Source: UBA7985 sp038141425
Lineage (GTDB): Bacteria; Pseudomonadota; Alphaproteobacteria; UBA7985
Length of the DNA stretch: 64,000 bases
Assembly (NCBI GenBank): GCA_038141425.1
Contig: JAYQIC010000009.1
Coordinates: 1-64,000 of the forward strand
Reading direction: 5' to 3'
Numbering within the stretch: the first letter of the stretch is position 1; each line of letters begins with the position of its first letter. The notes beneath the pieces were generated by a model. The model was given only the letters and a program-made list of their open reading frames with translations. It was not told where the DNA came from and did no database searches. The position numbers were made by a program, and so were the translations under genes. Positions 29,374 to 37,436 of the stretch are shown here, in pieces.

Positions 29374-30615
29374 ATGACTAAACTGAAATTTACCCGACGT
29401 AATGTACTGCGTGCGGGTGTTGCGGGCGGTGCAGCGGTTGCTGCCGGCTCGCTGTTCATGCCGGCGGTGCACGCGCAGGCTTCCACCAAGATCGGTTACG
29501 TCACCCCGGCAACGGGTCCGCTCGCGGGCTTTGCCGAGGCCGACGACTTCGTGATCGGCAACATCCGTGACATGTTCGCGTCCAAGGGCGTGGAGATTGT
29601 GGTCAAGGACACCCAGTCCTCACCAGCACGGGCCGCTGAAGTCACGCAGGAGTTGATCGCCGAGGGCGTTTCCATGGTGCTCGTGGCATCGACGCCGGAA
29701 ACCACCAACCCGACCGCTTCGGTCTGTGAAGCCAACCAGGTTCCCTGTATTTCGTCCGTCGCACCGTGGCAGCCCTACTTCTTCGGGCAGGGCGGGGATC
29801 CGGCGACCGGCTTCAACTACTCCTACCACTTCTTCTGGGGTCTGGAAGACCTCATGGCCGTGTTCGCGGGCATGTGGAACCAGCTGGACACCAACAAGAA
29901 GGTCGGTGGCCTGTTCCCGAACGACGGTGACGGCAACGCCTGGGGCGGCGCTTTCCCCGGCTTCTTCGGTGCTCAGGGCTACGAGATCGTTGATCCAGGC
30001 CGCTACGAGAACCTCAACAGCGATTTCTCCAGCCAGATTTCGGCCTTCCAGTCCGCTGGTGTCGATATTCTGACCGGCGTGCCGATCCCGCCTGACTTCA
30101 CCACCTTCTGGAAGCAGGCACTGGCCCAGGGTATGAAGCCCAAGGCTGCGTCCATCGGTAAGGCGATCCTGTTCCCGGTCGCGGTTGAGGCGCTGGGCAA
30201 CGACGGCCACAACCTGTCTTCCGAGGTGTGGTGGACCCCGTCGCACCCCTTCACCGACAGCCTGCTCGGCCTGTCGGCGGCGGATGTTGCCGGTGCTTAC
30301 ACCAGCGCAACCGGCCGTCAGTGGACCCAGCCGATCGGCTTCGTCCACGCCCTGTTCGAGGTCGCTGACCGCGTGATGGAAACCGCCGGTACCGGCGCGG
30401 ACGACGTCGCAGAAGCGCTCAGCACCCTGAGCATGGATACGGTTGTTGGTCCGGTCGACTGGACCTCCGGCCCGGTCAAGAACGTCTCCAAGACCCCGCT
30501 GGTCGGTGGTCAGTGGCGCGGCGATGGCAATGGCAAGTACGACATGGTCATCACCGAAAACGCACTGGCGTCGAACATCGCGCTTCAGGGCAGCATGGAG
30601 CCGATCTTCGGCTAA
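29374..30615 (+). CDS. ABC transporter substrate-binding protein, branched-chain amino-acid type
   Basis: It is the periplasmic receptor of the importer encoded by the next four genes. The N-terminus (FTRRNVLRAGVAGGAAVAAG) is a twin-arginine Tat signal, with a probable cleavage near AVHAQA. The mature part fits the Leu/Ile/Val-type type I periplasmic binding fold: KIGYVTPATGPLAGFAEADD, then VLVASTPETTNPTASVCEA and VGGLFPNDGDGNAWGG. It is complete at 413 residues. GGGAGGA precedes the ATG at 29374. Receptors of this class bind aromatic acids and other small carboxylates as often as amino acids. In this cluster the ligand is probably an aromatic compound or its conjugate. Tat export suggests a folded protein. 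Confidence 0.88.
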   Translation: MTKLKFTRRNVLRAGVAGGAAVAAGSLFMPAVHAQASTKIGYVTPATGPLAGFAEADDFVIGNIRDMFASKGVEIVVKDTQSSPARAAEVTQELIAEGVSMVLVASTPETTNPTASVCEANQVPCISSVAPWQPYFFGQGGDPATGFNYSYHFFWGLEDLMAVFAGMWNQLDTNKKVGGLFPNDGDGNAWGGAFPGFFGAQGYEIVDPGRYENLNSDFSSQISAFQSAGVDILTGVPIPPDFTTFWKQALAQGMKPKAASIGKAILFPVAVEALGNDGHNLSSEVWWTPSHPFTDSLLGLSAADVAGAYTSATGRQWTQPIGFVHALFEVADRVMETAGTGADDVAEALSTLSMDTVVGPVDWTSGPVKNVSKTPLVGGQWRGDGNGKYDMVITENALASNIALQGSMEPIFG

Positions 30616-30659
30616 ACCAAGCAACGCCGACTTCGACGCCACTCGAAGCCGGAAAGGAA

Positions 30660-30688
30660 CAGGGGCAGGTGGTCAAAGCCTGCCCCTG
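30660..30688 (+). promoter_or_regulatory. Intercistronic hairpin after the binding-protein gene
   Basis: CAGGGGCAGG (30660-30669) and CCTGCCCCTG (30679-30688) are perfect 10-base arms with a 9-base loop, 12 bases before the ATPase start. No full T-run follows. Such hairpins often raise the level of binding-protein mRNA relative to the membrane parts. Confidence 0.6.
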
Positions 30689-30700
30689 ACCCTTGTCTGA

Positions 30701-31432
30701 ATGGAACCCGCCAACGTGCTCCTTGAACTCAAGGCCGTGTCCAAGTCTTTCGGTTCGCTGGTCGTGGCTGACGCCATCGACCTGCAGGTGGGCCGTGGCG
30801 ACGCCTTGGGGATCATCGGGCCCAATGGTGCGGGCAAGACCACACTCTTCAACCTGAACACCGGCGGGCTCAAACCCGACGCTGGCAGCGTCTGGTTCGA
30901 CGGTCGTGATGTCACGGCTGTGCCGGCCCAGCAGCGCTGTTTCGCCGGTATGGGCCGCAGCTTTCAGGTGCCGCTCCCCTTCGAAGGGTTGAGCGTGTTC
31001 GAAAATGTCGCCGTCGGTGGGACTTTCGGGCAGGGCAAGTCCGTCGCGCAGGTGCAGGACGAGTGCCTCGATATCCTCGCGCTGACCGGACTTCTGGACA
31101 AGGCCAACATGCTCGCGGGGCAGCTGACGCTGCTCGAACGCAAGCGGCTGGAAATGGCCCGTGCGCTGGCCACTGGCCCGGAACTGCTGCTGCTCGACGA
31201 AATCGCGGGCGGGCTGACAGAGGCCGAATGCGACCAGCTCGTCGCCACCATCCGCGAGGTTCACGCCCGCGGCGTCACCATCGTCTGGATCGAGCACGTC
31301 GTGCATGCGCTCATGGCCGTGGTTGACCGCATCTTCGTCCTCAACTTCGGCCGGAAGGTGCAGGAAGGCGAACCTGAGCCGGTGATGAACTCCGCAGAAG
31401 TGCAGGAAATCTATCTGGGGATCGAAGCATGA
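30701..31432 (+). CDS. ABC transporter ATPase, LivG type
   Basis: A cytoplasmic ATPase of the importer. The Walker A motif is GPNGAGKTT (near residue 48) and Walker B is LLLLDEIAGG. The switch His is in WIEHVVHAL. The ABC signature region is degenerate: LTLLERKRLEMARALA lacks the usual LSGGQ, which is common in LivG proteins. It is complete at 243 residues. Its stop overlaps the next start (ATGA at 31429), so translation is coupled. Membership in the branched-chain amino-acid-type importer with the two permeases that follow is clear from order. Confidence 0.9.
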   Translation: MEPANVLLELKAVSKSFGSLVVADAIDLQVGRGDALGIIGPNGAGKTTLFNLNTGGLKPDAGSVWFDGRDVTAVPAQQRCFAGMGRSFQVPLPFEGLSVFENVAVGGTFGQGKSVAQVQDECLDILALTGLLDKANMLAGQLTLLERKRLEMARALATGPELLLLDEIAGGLTEAECDQLVATIREVHARGVTIVWIEHVVHALMAVVDRIFVLNFGRKVQEGEPEPVMNSAEVQEIYLGIEA

Positions 31433-32294
31433 GCACGACCCCGCGCGAACGAACCCGAACCCGAACCCGAACTCTGGAAGAGCCGCCCCATCATCTGCGG
31501 CGCGGCAGTCCGGGCGGTGCTTGAAACCGCTGGCCTCACCGCCTTCTACGGTGATTTTCAGGCGCTGTTCGGCGTCGATTTTCACGTTGATGCCGGCGAA
31601 GTCGTCGCCATCATTGGCGCCAACGGTGCGGGTAAGTCCACCTTCCTCAAGTCGCTGGCCGGCCTGATCGGCAACGCTGCCGACATGGTGCACTTCGATG
31701 GCCAGCCCATCGGCGCCATGCACCCCAGCGCCGGGGTCGGGCTGGGACTGGCGCTGGTGCCGGAGGGGGCGGCGGCTGTTCTCCTCGTTGACAGTGGAAG
31801 AAAACCTGCTGATCGGTGGTCAGCACACCAGCCGCGAAGGACCATGGTCGCTGGAGGCGATCTACGACCTCTTTCCCGTGCTCGGCGAGCGCCGCAACAA
31901 CCCGGGGCAGGCGCTCTCCGGCGGGCAGCAGCAGATGGTATCCATCGGCCGCGCACTGATGAGCAATCCGCGCGTGTTGCTGTGCGACGAGATCAGTCTG
32001 GGCCTGGCGCCGATCGTCATCCGCGATATCTACGCCTGCGTGCCGCAGATCCGGGCCGAAGGTACCTCAATCGTCGTGGTCGAGCAGGACATCAATCAGG
32101 CGCTGGCCGTCGCCGACCGCGTCTACTGTTTTCAGGAGGGGCGGGTTTCCCTGACCGGCACCCCGGCCGAGCTCACCCGTGAGCAGATCAAGGCTGCCTA
32201 CTTCGGTCTCGCCGAGGCGGACCAGCCGAGCAAGAAAAAAATCCGCCAAATCCAAGCCCGTCAAAACCAAGCAAAACGGAGGGCGCGGCGATGA
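31429..32294 (+). CDS. ABC transporter ATPase, LivF type, frameshifted
   Basis: The second ATPase of the importer. After an uncertain leader, the family sequence begins LETAGLTAFYGDFQALFGVDF and shows Walker A GANGAGKST, the LSGGQQQMVSIGRALM signature, and Walker B LLCDEISLGLAP. ATG 31429 overlaps the LivG stop but is in another frame from the main part, separated by the GAACCC repeats at 31447-31473. GTG 31517 is the start if the leader is not translated. A second shift near 31770 lies at a six-G run. It overlaps LivH by four bases. About 260-290 residues after joining. Confidence 0.85.
31447..31473. repeat. Tandem GAACCC repeat
   Basis: Three uninterrupted copies of GAACCC (31451-31468) are flanked by partial copies GAAC on each side. 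It lies exactly where the reading frame between LivG and LivF is unclear, so slippage there could change the frame. A similar motif occurs at 38325-38385. Confidence 0.6.
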
Positions 32295-33212
32295 TCGACC
32301 AGCTGCTCTCCGTCGTGCTCGACCCGTTGCGCCTGCTCGATATCCTGATCGACGGGGTCAGCAGCGGCGCGCAATACGCGCTGTTTGCTGCCGGGCTGTC
32401 ACGGATCTTCGGGATCATGCGGCTGGTCAACCTCGCCCACGGTGATTTCATCATCCTCGCCGCCTATATCCTGTTCGCCATTTCGTGGGTGCTGGGCGCT
32501 CTTGGCCTGCCCCGGAGCTGAACCCGCTGCTGGCGCTGCTGATCGCCGCGCCGCTGCTGTTTGCGCTGGGCTACGCGGTGCAGCGCGGGGTGCTGAACAA
32601 CACGCTGGGCAAGGATATTCTGCCGCCGTTGCTGGTCACCTTCGCGCTGTCGGTGATTTTGCAGAACGGGCTGTTCCTGATCTTTTCCCCCGACACCCGC
32701 TCGATCGACTCAGGCGCGCTGTCCACCGCCGGGATCAACATCGGCTACCGGCAGGTACCGGTGCTGGCGCTGATCACGGTCGGGACCGCGCTGGCCGTGA
32801 TCGGCGGGCTGCAATACCTGTTCTTCCGCACCGCGCTGGGCCGTGATTTCCGGGCGGTGTCCGACGACCCGGAGATTGCACAGCTGATGGGGATCAACCG
32901 CCGCCACGTCTTCGCCCTGTCCATGGGGGTGGCCATGGTGGTGGTCGCCATTGCCGGGGTCATGTTCGGGGTCGCGGGCAGTTTTGACCCTATCTGGGGC
33001 CATCGCGGCTGCTCTCGGCCTTCGAGGCGGTGATCATCGGCGGGGTCGGCAGCCTGTGGGGGACGCTCGCTGGCGGGATCGTGCTGGGCATCTCGGAGCA
33101 GTTCGGCAGCCGTGCCTTCGGCGAGGAATTCAAGCAGATCAGCGGCCACGTCGCCTTCCTGATCATCCTGTTGCTGCGCCCGCGCGGGCTCTTCCCCCGG
33201 GACAAGGATTAG
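32291..33212 (+). CDS. ABC transporter permease, LivH type, frameshifted
   Basis: An inner-membrane permease that forms half of the channel. It starts MIDQLLSVVLDPLRLL and has hydrophobic helices typical of the family, with GVSSGAQYALFAAGLSRIFG, RLVNLAHGDFIILAAY, a long central run, and EAVIIGGVGSLWGTLAGG near the C-terminus, which is the conserved coupling region. Frame changes occur near 32510 and 33000, each after a G/C-rich run, and the remainder ends at 33212. The joined length is about 306 residues, normal. Next to LivM with a four-base gap. Confidence 0.88.
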
Positions 33213-33216
33213 CGAG

Positions 33217-34419
33217 ATGAACCAAGCGCCCAAACCATCCGCCGTATCCGGCCTGCTGGTGCGGCAGAACACCGCCACCGGTACGATTGCGCTGGTGGTG
33301 TTCCTCGCTGCCGGGGTGCTGGCCGCGTGCCTGCCGCTGCTGGGCAACACGCTGGCCGTGCAGTGGGCGCGGGAATTCCTGATGCTGCTGGCGCTGGCCT
33401 CGCTATGGAACCTGCTCGCGGGCTACGCCGGGCTGGTGTCGGTGGGGCAGCAGGCCTTCGTCGGTTTCGGCGCCTATGCCTTCCTGCACTTCTCCCTGAG
33501 CGCCGATAAGTCGATCGGGCAGGACTGGACGCAGATCGACCCCATGACGGGTCTGGGCAAGACCATCACGCTGGCCGACAGCTTTCCGGCGTGGATGTTC
33601 GTCGGGCCGCTGCACCCGCTGGTCTCCGTGGTGCTGGCCATGGTGCTGGGCGGGCTGCTGGCCGTGCCGCTGAGCTGGATCGTGTTCCGCCTGCGCGGGC
33701 CGTACTTCGCCATCGGCACCTGGGTGGTCGCGGTGGTGGTCCAGCTGGTCGTGGGGCAGCTGGGCTGGCTGGGCAAGGGAACAGGAACAGCAATCTCGCT
33801 CGACTACGCCTTCCGCTTCGGCGACATCAACGCCGTCCACAGTGCGTTTCAGGCCATCGATCCCGACACCAAGAAGGTGTTCGCGCGCGAAGCCTACCGC
33901 TTCTGGATGATGCTGGCGGCGACCATGGCGATCCTGCTGGGGATCCTCGTCGTGATCCGCAGCCGCATCGGACTGGCGCTGGCCGCGATCCGGGACAACG
34001 AAGCCGCCGCATCAGCGCTGGGCGTGAACCCGACCCGGCTGAAGCTGCTGTTGTTCGTTGCCGTTGGTGCAGCAACCGCGCTGGTTGGCGCCATCGGTGC
34101 TTTCGACGAGAGCGGGCTGCTGCCGGTCAAGAACTTCAGCCTGCTCGAATACACCGCCTTCATCATCTTCATCGTCGTCATCGGCGGTATCGGCAGCTTC
34201 GAGGGGCCGATCATCGGGACGGTCATCTACTTCGTCGCCGACAAAGTGCTCACCGGGCTGGTGGGCGAATACTTCTACATCGTGCTCGGCGTGATCGGCA
34301 TTCTGGTGATGCTGTTCGCGCCCAAGGGGCTGTGGGGGCTGGTGCAGGAGCGCACTGGCTTCACCCTGTTCCCCGTCCGTCGTCACGTCATCTTCGGGAA
34401 CAAGGAACAAGATGCCTGA
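33217..34419 (+). CDS. ABC transporter permease, LivM type
   Basis: The second permease of the importer, complete at 400 residues. It has about nine hydrophobic helices and the conserved segments LLAGYAGLVSVGQQAFVGFG, LRGPYFAIGTW, LAAIRDNEAAASALGVNP and IGGIGSFEGPIIGTVIY. The C-terminal region GVIGILVMLFAPKGLWGLV is typical of LivM. Its stop overlaps the catI start by eight bases, so the importer and the CoA-transferase are transcribed and translated as one unit. This links uptake directly to the beta-ketoadipate step. It is one of the few long genes here with no break. Confidence 0.92.
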   Translation: MNQAPKPSAVSGLLVRQNTATGTIALVVFLAAGVLAACLPLLGNTLAVQWAREFLMLLALASLWNLLAGYAGLVSVGQQAFVGFGAYAFLHFSLSADKSIGQDWTQIDPMTGLGKTITLADSFPAWMFVGPLHPLVSVVLAMVLGGLLAVPLSWIVFRLRGPYFAIGTWVVAVVVQLVVGQLGWLGKGTGTAISLDYAFRFGDINAVHSAFQAIDPDTKKVFAREAYRFWMMLAATMAILLGILVVIRSRIGLALAAIRDNEAAASALGVNPTRLKLLLFVAVGAATALVGAIGAFDESGLLPVKNFSLLEYTAFIIFIVVIGGIGSFEGPIIGTVIYFVADKVLTGLVGEYFYIVLGVIGILVMLFAPKGLWGLVQERTGFTLFPVRRHVIFGNKEQDA

Positions 34420-35266
34420 TTTCATCCCACTGAAGACCGCCATCGCGCGCAGCGTCACCGATGGCAGCAGCGTCGCGCTGGAGGGTTTTACCCACCTGAT
34501 CCCGCACGCAGCCGCGCACGAGATCATCCGCCAGGGGCGGCGCGACCTGACCCTGATGCGGATGACCCCGGATATGATCTACGACCAGCTCATCGGCATG
34601 GGCTGCGTGTCCAAGCTGATCTTCTCCTACGCCGGCAATCCGGGCGTGGGCCTTCTGCGCCGAATGCGGGATGCGGTCGAGAACGGCTGGCCGGTGCCGC
34701 TGGAAATCGAGGAACACAGCCACGCCGCCATGGCTCACGCCTACGAGGCTGGCGCCTCGAACATGCCGTTCGCGCTGATGCGCGGCTACATCGGCGCGGG
34801 CCTGCGTGAGGTCAACCCGAACATCAAGACCGTCACCTGTCCCTTCACCGGCGAAGAACTGGCGGCCTTTCCCGCGCTGCGTCCGGATGTCGGCATCATC
34901 CACGCGGCCAAGGCCGACCGGCAGGGCAACGTGCTGATCGAGGGCATTCTGGGCGTGCAGAAGGAAACCGTGCTCGCCGCCAAGACCGCAATCGTGACGG
35001 TGGAGCAGGTGGTCGACGATCTGCAGGCCCACCCGAATGCCTGCGTGCTGCCGGGCTGGACCATCAGCGCCATTTGCGAGGTTCCCGGCGGGGCCCATCC
35101 GTCCTACGTCCATGGGGTCTATCCCCGCGATAACAGCGCTTACGTCGAATGGGACGAGATCGCCGCCGACCGCGACCGGTTTCAGGCGTGGATGCAGGCC
35201 AACGTGCTCGATGTCGATGACAGCGTTTTTGCCGACCGGATCAGGGGCTGGTGTGATGGACTATAG
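34412..35266 (+). CDS. catI: 3-oxoadipate CoA-transferase subunit A (CatI type)
   Basis: It activates 3-oxoadipate with CoA taken from succinyl-CoA. The protein matches the longer CatI class: VALEGFTHLIPHAAAHEIIR, MRMTPDMIYDQLIGMGC, GNPGVGLLRRMRDAVENGWP, CPFTGEELAAFPALRPDVG, and GWTISAICEVPGGAHPSY. It is 284 residues and complete. It starts inside the LivM stop region, with an eight-base overlap, and its own stop overlaps catJ. The class is more like Pseudomonas CatI than the shorter PcaI. The role follows from the family and from the thiolase and maleylacetate reductase nearby. Confidence 0.88.
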   Translation: MPDFIPLKTAIARSVTDGSSVALEGFTHLIPHAAAHEIIRQGRRDLTLMRMTPDMIYDQLIGMGCVSKLIFSYAGNPGVGLLRRMRDAVENGWPVPLEIEEHSHAAMAHAYEAGASNMPFALMRGYIGAGLREVNPNIKTVTCPFTGEELAAFPALRPDVGIIHAAKADRQGNVLIEGILGVQKETVLAAKTAIVTVEQVVDDLQAHPNACVLPGWTISAICEVPGGAHPSYVHGVYPRDNSAYVEWDEIAADRDRFQAWMQANVLDVDDSVFADRIRGWCDGL

Positions 35267-36038
35267 CGCCAATGAAATGATGACCGTGGCTGCGGCCCGG
35301 GCCCTGACCTCCGAAGATGTCTGCTTTGTCGGCATCGGGGCGCCGTCGGCGGCCTGCAACCTCGCGCGGCTGACCCACGCGCCGGGGGTGACGCTGATTT
35401 ACGAGAGCGGCACCATCGGCACCGAGCCGAACGTGCTGCCGCTGTCGATCGGTGATGGTGAGCTGTGCGAGACCGCCCTGACCACCGTGTCGGTGCCGGA
35501 GATGTTCCGCTACTGGCTGCAGGGCGGGCGGATTACCATCGGTTTCCTCGGCGGGGCGCAGATGGACCGCTTCGGCAACCTCAACACCACCATTGTCGGC
35601 GATTATCACAGCCCCAAGGTGCGGCTGCCCGGCGGCGGCGGTGCGCCGGAAATCGCCGTCCACGCGCAGCAGATCTACATCACGATGAAGCAGAGCCCGC
35701 GCGGCTTTGTACCCCGGATCGACTTTTTCACCTCCTTCGGCTTTGGCGAGGGCGGGGAGGACCGCGCCCGGCGCGGCATCACGACCAAGGGGCCGACCCG
35801 GCTGATGACCGATATGGCCGTCTGGGCGCCCGAACCGGAGACCAAGGAGCTGCAGGTTGTCAGCCTGCACCCCGGCGTCACGCGGGAAGAGATGGCCGCC
35901 TCGGTCGGCTGGGACATTCTCTACGCCGAGGATGTCGGCGAGACCCCGCCACCGACGGCCGAGGAGCTGGAAATCCTGCGCGATCTGCACGCGCGGACCA
36001 AGGCCGCCCACGCCGGCAAGGTAGATAGCCGCCGGTAG
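35256..36038 (+). CDS. catJ: 3-oxoadipate CoA-transferase subunit B (CatJ type)
   Basis: The catalytic-glutamate subunit of the CoA-transferase. MDYSANEMMTVAAARALTSE begins the protein. LIYESGTIGTEPNVLPLSIG carries the family's conserved Glu (YESG). FGNLNTTIVGDYHSPKVRLPG and PGGGGAPEIAV are conserved stretches. It is complete at 260 residues and overlaps catI by 11 bases. ATG 35256 is chosen because upstream sequence belongs to catI in another frame and has no family match. It finishes the importer-linked translation-coupled block. Confidence 0.88.
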   Translation: MDYSANEMMTVAAARALTSEDVCFVGIGAPSAACNLARLTHAPGVTLIYESGTIGTEPNVLPLSIGDGELCETALTTVSVPEMFRYWLQGGRITIGFLGGAQMDRFGNLNTTIVGDYHSPKVRLPGGGGAPEIAVHAQQIYITMKQSPRGFVPRIDFFTSFGFGEGGEDRARRGITTKGPTRLMTDMAVWAPEPETKELQVVSLHPGVTREEMAASVGWDILYAEDVGETPPPTAEELEILRDLHARTKAAHAGKVDSRR

Positions 36039-36068
36039 CCCCGAAAGCAGCAGGAATAGCGACAGACT

Positions 36069-36167
36069 ATGCAAGATTACAAAATCTCAATTGTACTTGG
36101 GCACCGCAATGGTGATGTTTTGGACGGGTCCTCTCACCTGAGCGAAGAAGAAGGAACTTCCTCATGA
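36069..36167 (+). CDS. Possible short leader ORF, 32 residues, overlapping the dioxygenase start
   Basis: In the 125-base gap before the hydroxyquinol dioxygenase, an ATG at 36069 opens a frame of 32 codons with an acidic end (SEEEGTSS). Its TGA overlaps the next ATG as ATGA. No strong ribosome site precedes it. The overlap is the reason to note it. It may be chance, but could couple translation of the dioxygenase. Confidence 0.25.
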   Translation: MQDYKISIVLGHRNGDVLDGSSHLSEEEGTSS

Positions 36168-37027
36168 AAACCCTGTTTAGCGAAGAAAACTCAGTCCAGG
36201 CCGTGCTCGACCGGCTGGATCAGTGCGATGATCCCCGGCTCAAAGAAGTGATGACCGCGCTGGTCGGTCACCTGCACGGCTTCATCAAGGACGTGGAACC
36301 CACTATGGAAGAGTGGTTCCGAGGCGTCGATTTCCTCACCCGGACCGGTCAGAAGTGCGACGACCGCCGCCAGGAATACATCCTGCTCAGCGATATTCTC
36401 GGCGTTTCCATGCTCTGCGAGTCCATCAACAACCGCAAACCCAGCGGCGCGACCGAAGCGACCGTGCAGGGGCCGTTCCACGCCGCCGGTTCGCCTGAAC
36501 GCGCGCTGGGTGAAAACATCTGTGACGACGGCATCGGCGAGCCCTGCTGGGTCGAGGGCCGGATCATCGACGTCGACGGCAACCCGATCGTCGGCGCCAA
36601 GCTCGATATCTGGCAGACCAACGCCGAGGGCGACTATCAGGTCCAGTCCGACGAACAGCCCGAGGGCAACCAGCGCGGGATTTTCCACACGGACGAGCAG
36701 GGTCGCTACTTCTTTGCCGCGACACTGCCGGTGAGCTACTCGGTGCCAACCGATGGCCCCGTGGGCGAGCTGCTCAACGGTATGGGGCGCCACGCCATGC
36801 GGCCGGCACACATGCACTTCATCGTTTCCGCGCCGGGCTATGACGGGCTGACCACGCACCTGTTCGTCGATGGCGATCCCTATCTGGACAGCGATGCGGT
36901 CTTCGGCGTGCGGGATTCCCTGATCGTTCAGTTTGAGGCCGCCGATCCGTCTTCGGCTGCTGATCGCGGGCTTCCGGCCGAGCACGTTCAAGTCGCCTAC
37001 GACTTCGTGCTGACCAAAGCCGCCTAG
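36164..37027 (+). CDS. Hydroxyquinol 1,2-dioxygenase (intradiol)
   Basis: An Fe(III) intradiol enzyme that opens 1,2,4-trihydroxybenzene to maleylacetate. The N-terminal helical domain (SDILGVSMLCESINNRKPSG) is the catechol-dioxygenase linker. The catalytic domain has the four iron ligands: Tyr158 in EGDYQV, Tyr192 in VSYSVPTDGPVG, and His216 and His218 in RPAHMHF. The spacing matches the Nocardioides enzyme (Tyr164, Tyr197, His221, His223, as I recall). It is complete at 287 residues. AAGAAGGAA precedes the ATG. Its product feeds the same reductase as hydroquinone cleavage, so the island has two ring-opening entries. Confidence 0.9.
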   Translation: MKTLFSEENSVQAVLDRLDQCDDPRLKEVMTALVGHLHGFIKDVEPTMEEWFRGVDFLTRTGQKCDDRRQEYILLSDILGVSMLCESINNRKPSGATEATVQGPFHAAGSPERALGENICDDGIGEPCWVEGRIIDVDGNPIVGAKLDIWQTNAEGDYQVQSDEQPEGNQRGIFHTDEQGRYFFAATLPVSYSVPTDGPVGELLNGMGRHAMRPAHMHFIVSAPGYDGLTTHLFVDGDPYLDSDAVFGVRDSLIVQFEAADPSSAADRGLPAEHVQVAYDFVLTKAA

Positions 37028-37053
37028 GCCAGCGGAACGGCGGGCGCAAATCC

Positions 37054-37436
37054 ATGGCGGGTGATCCCAAGGCCTGGCGGCGGCGTCCGCGTGCTCCCCA
37101 ACCCGGGACGGTGCTGGGGCCGGTGGCCGAAATCGGCCCCGGCAGCGCCCGCGAGTTCACCTTTGGCGGCGGCAAGTCCAAGTTTTCAATGTTCGTGGTC
37201 AACAAGGGCGGCGAATACTATGCTTACCTCAACCTCTGCCCGCACTATTCGTCGATGCTCAACGTCCGTGACGGCGAATTTCTCAACCCCGCGGGCAGCC
37301 TGATCCGCTGCTCGGCGCACTTCGCCGAATTCCGGATCGAGGACGGCTTCGGGGTCAGCGGCGCGGCAGAGAACTGCTGGCTCGACCCGTGCCGGTGGAA
37401 GTCGTCGATGGCAGCTTGAGGATCGCAGAGGCATGA
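37054..37436 (+). CDS. Rieske [2Fe-2S] ferredoxin-like protein, frameshifted near the end
   Basis: A small electron carrier with a Rieske cluster. NLCPHYSSML gives the first Cys-x-His and IRCSAHFAEFRIEDG the Cys-x-x-His. The N-terminus starts MAGDPKAWRRRPRAPQPG. A shift near 37385 changes the end to PVPVEVVDGSLRIAEA, with a TGA that overlaps the CobS-like start (ATGA). The length is about 127 residues. No oxygenase large subunit of the Rieske class and no reductase is visible in the window, so its partner is unknown. It may reactivate an oxidised iron dioxygenase, as XylT-type ferredoxins do. That is inference. Confidence 0.8.

Noticed and set aside
31517..32294. A single clean start for LivF
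   Set aside because: The overlapping ATG at 31429 is in a different frame from the conserved ATPase and the repeat in between makes the frame uncertain, so both starts are reported as alternatives.
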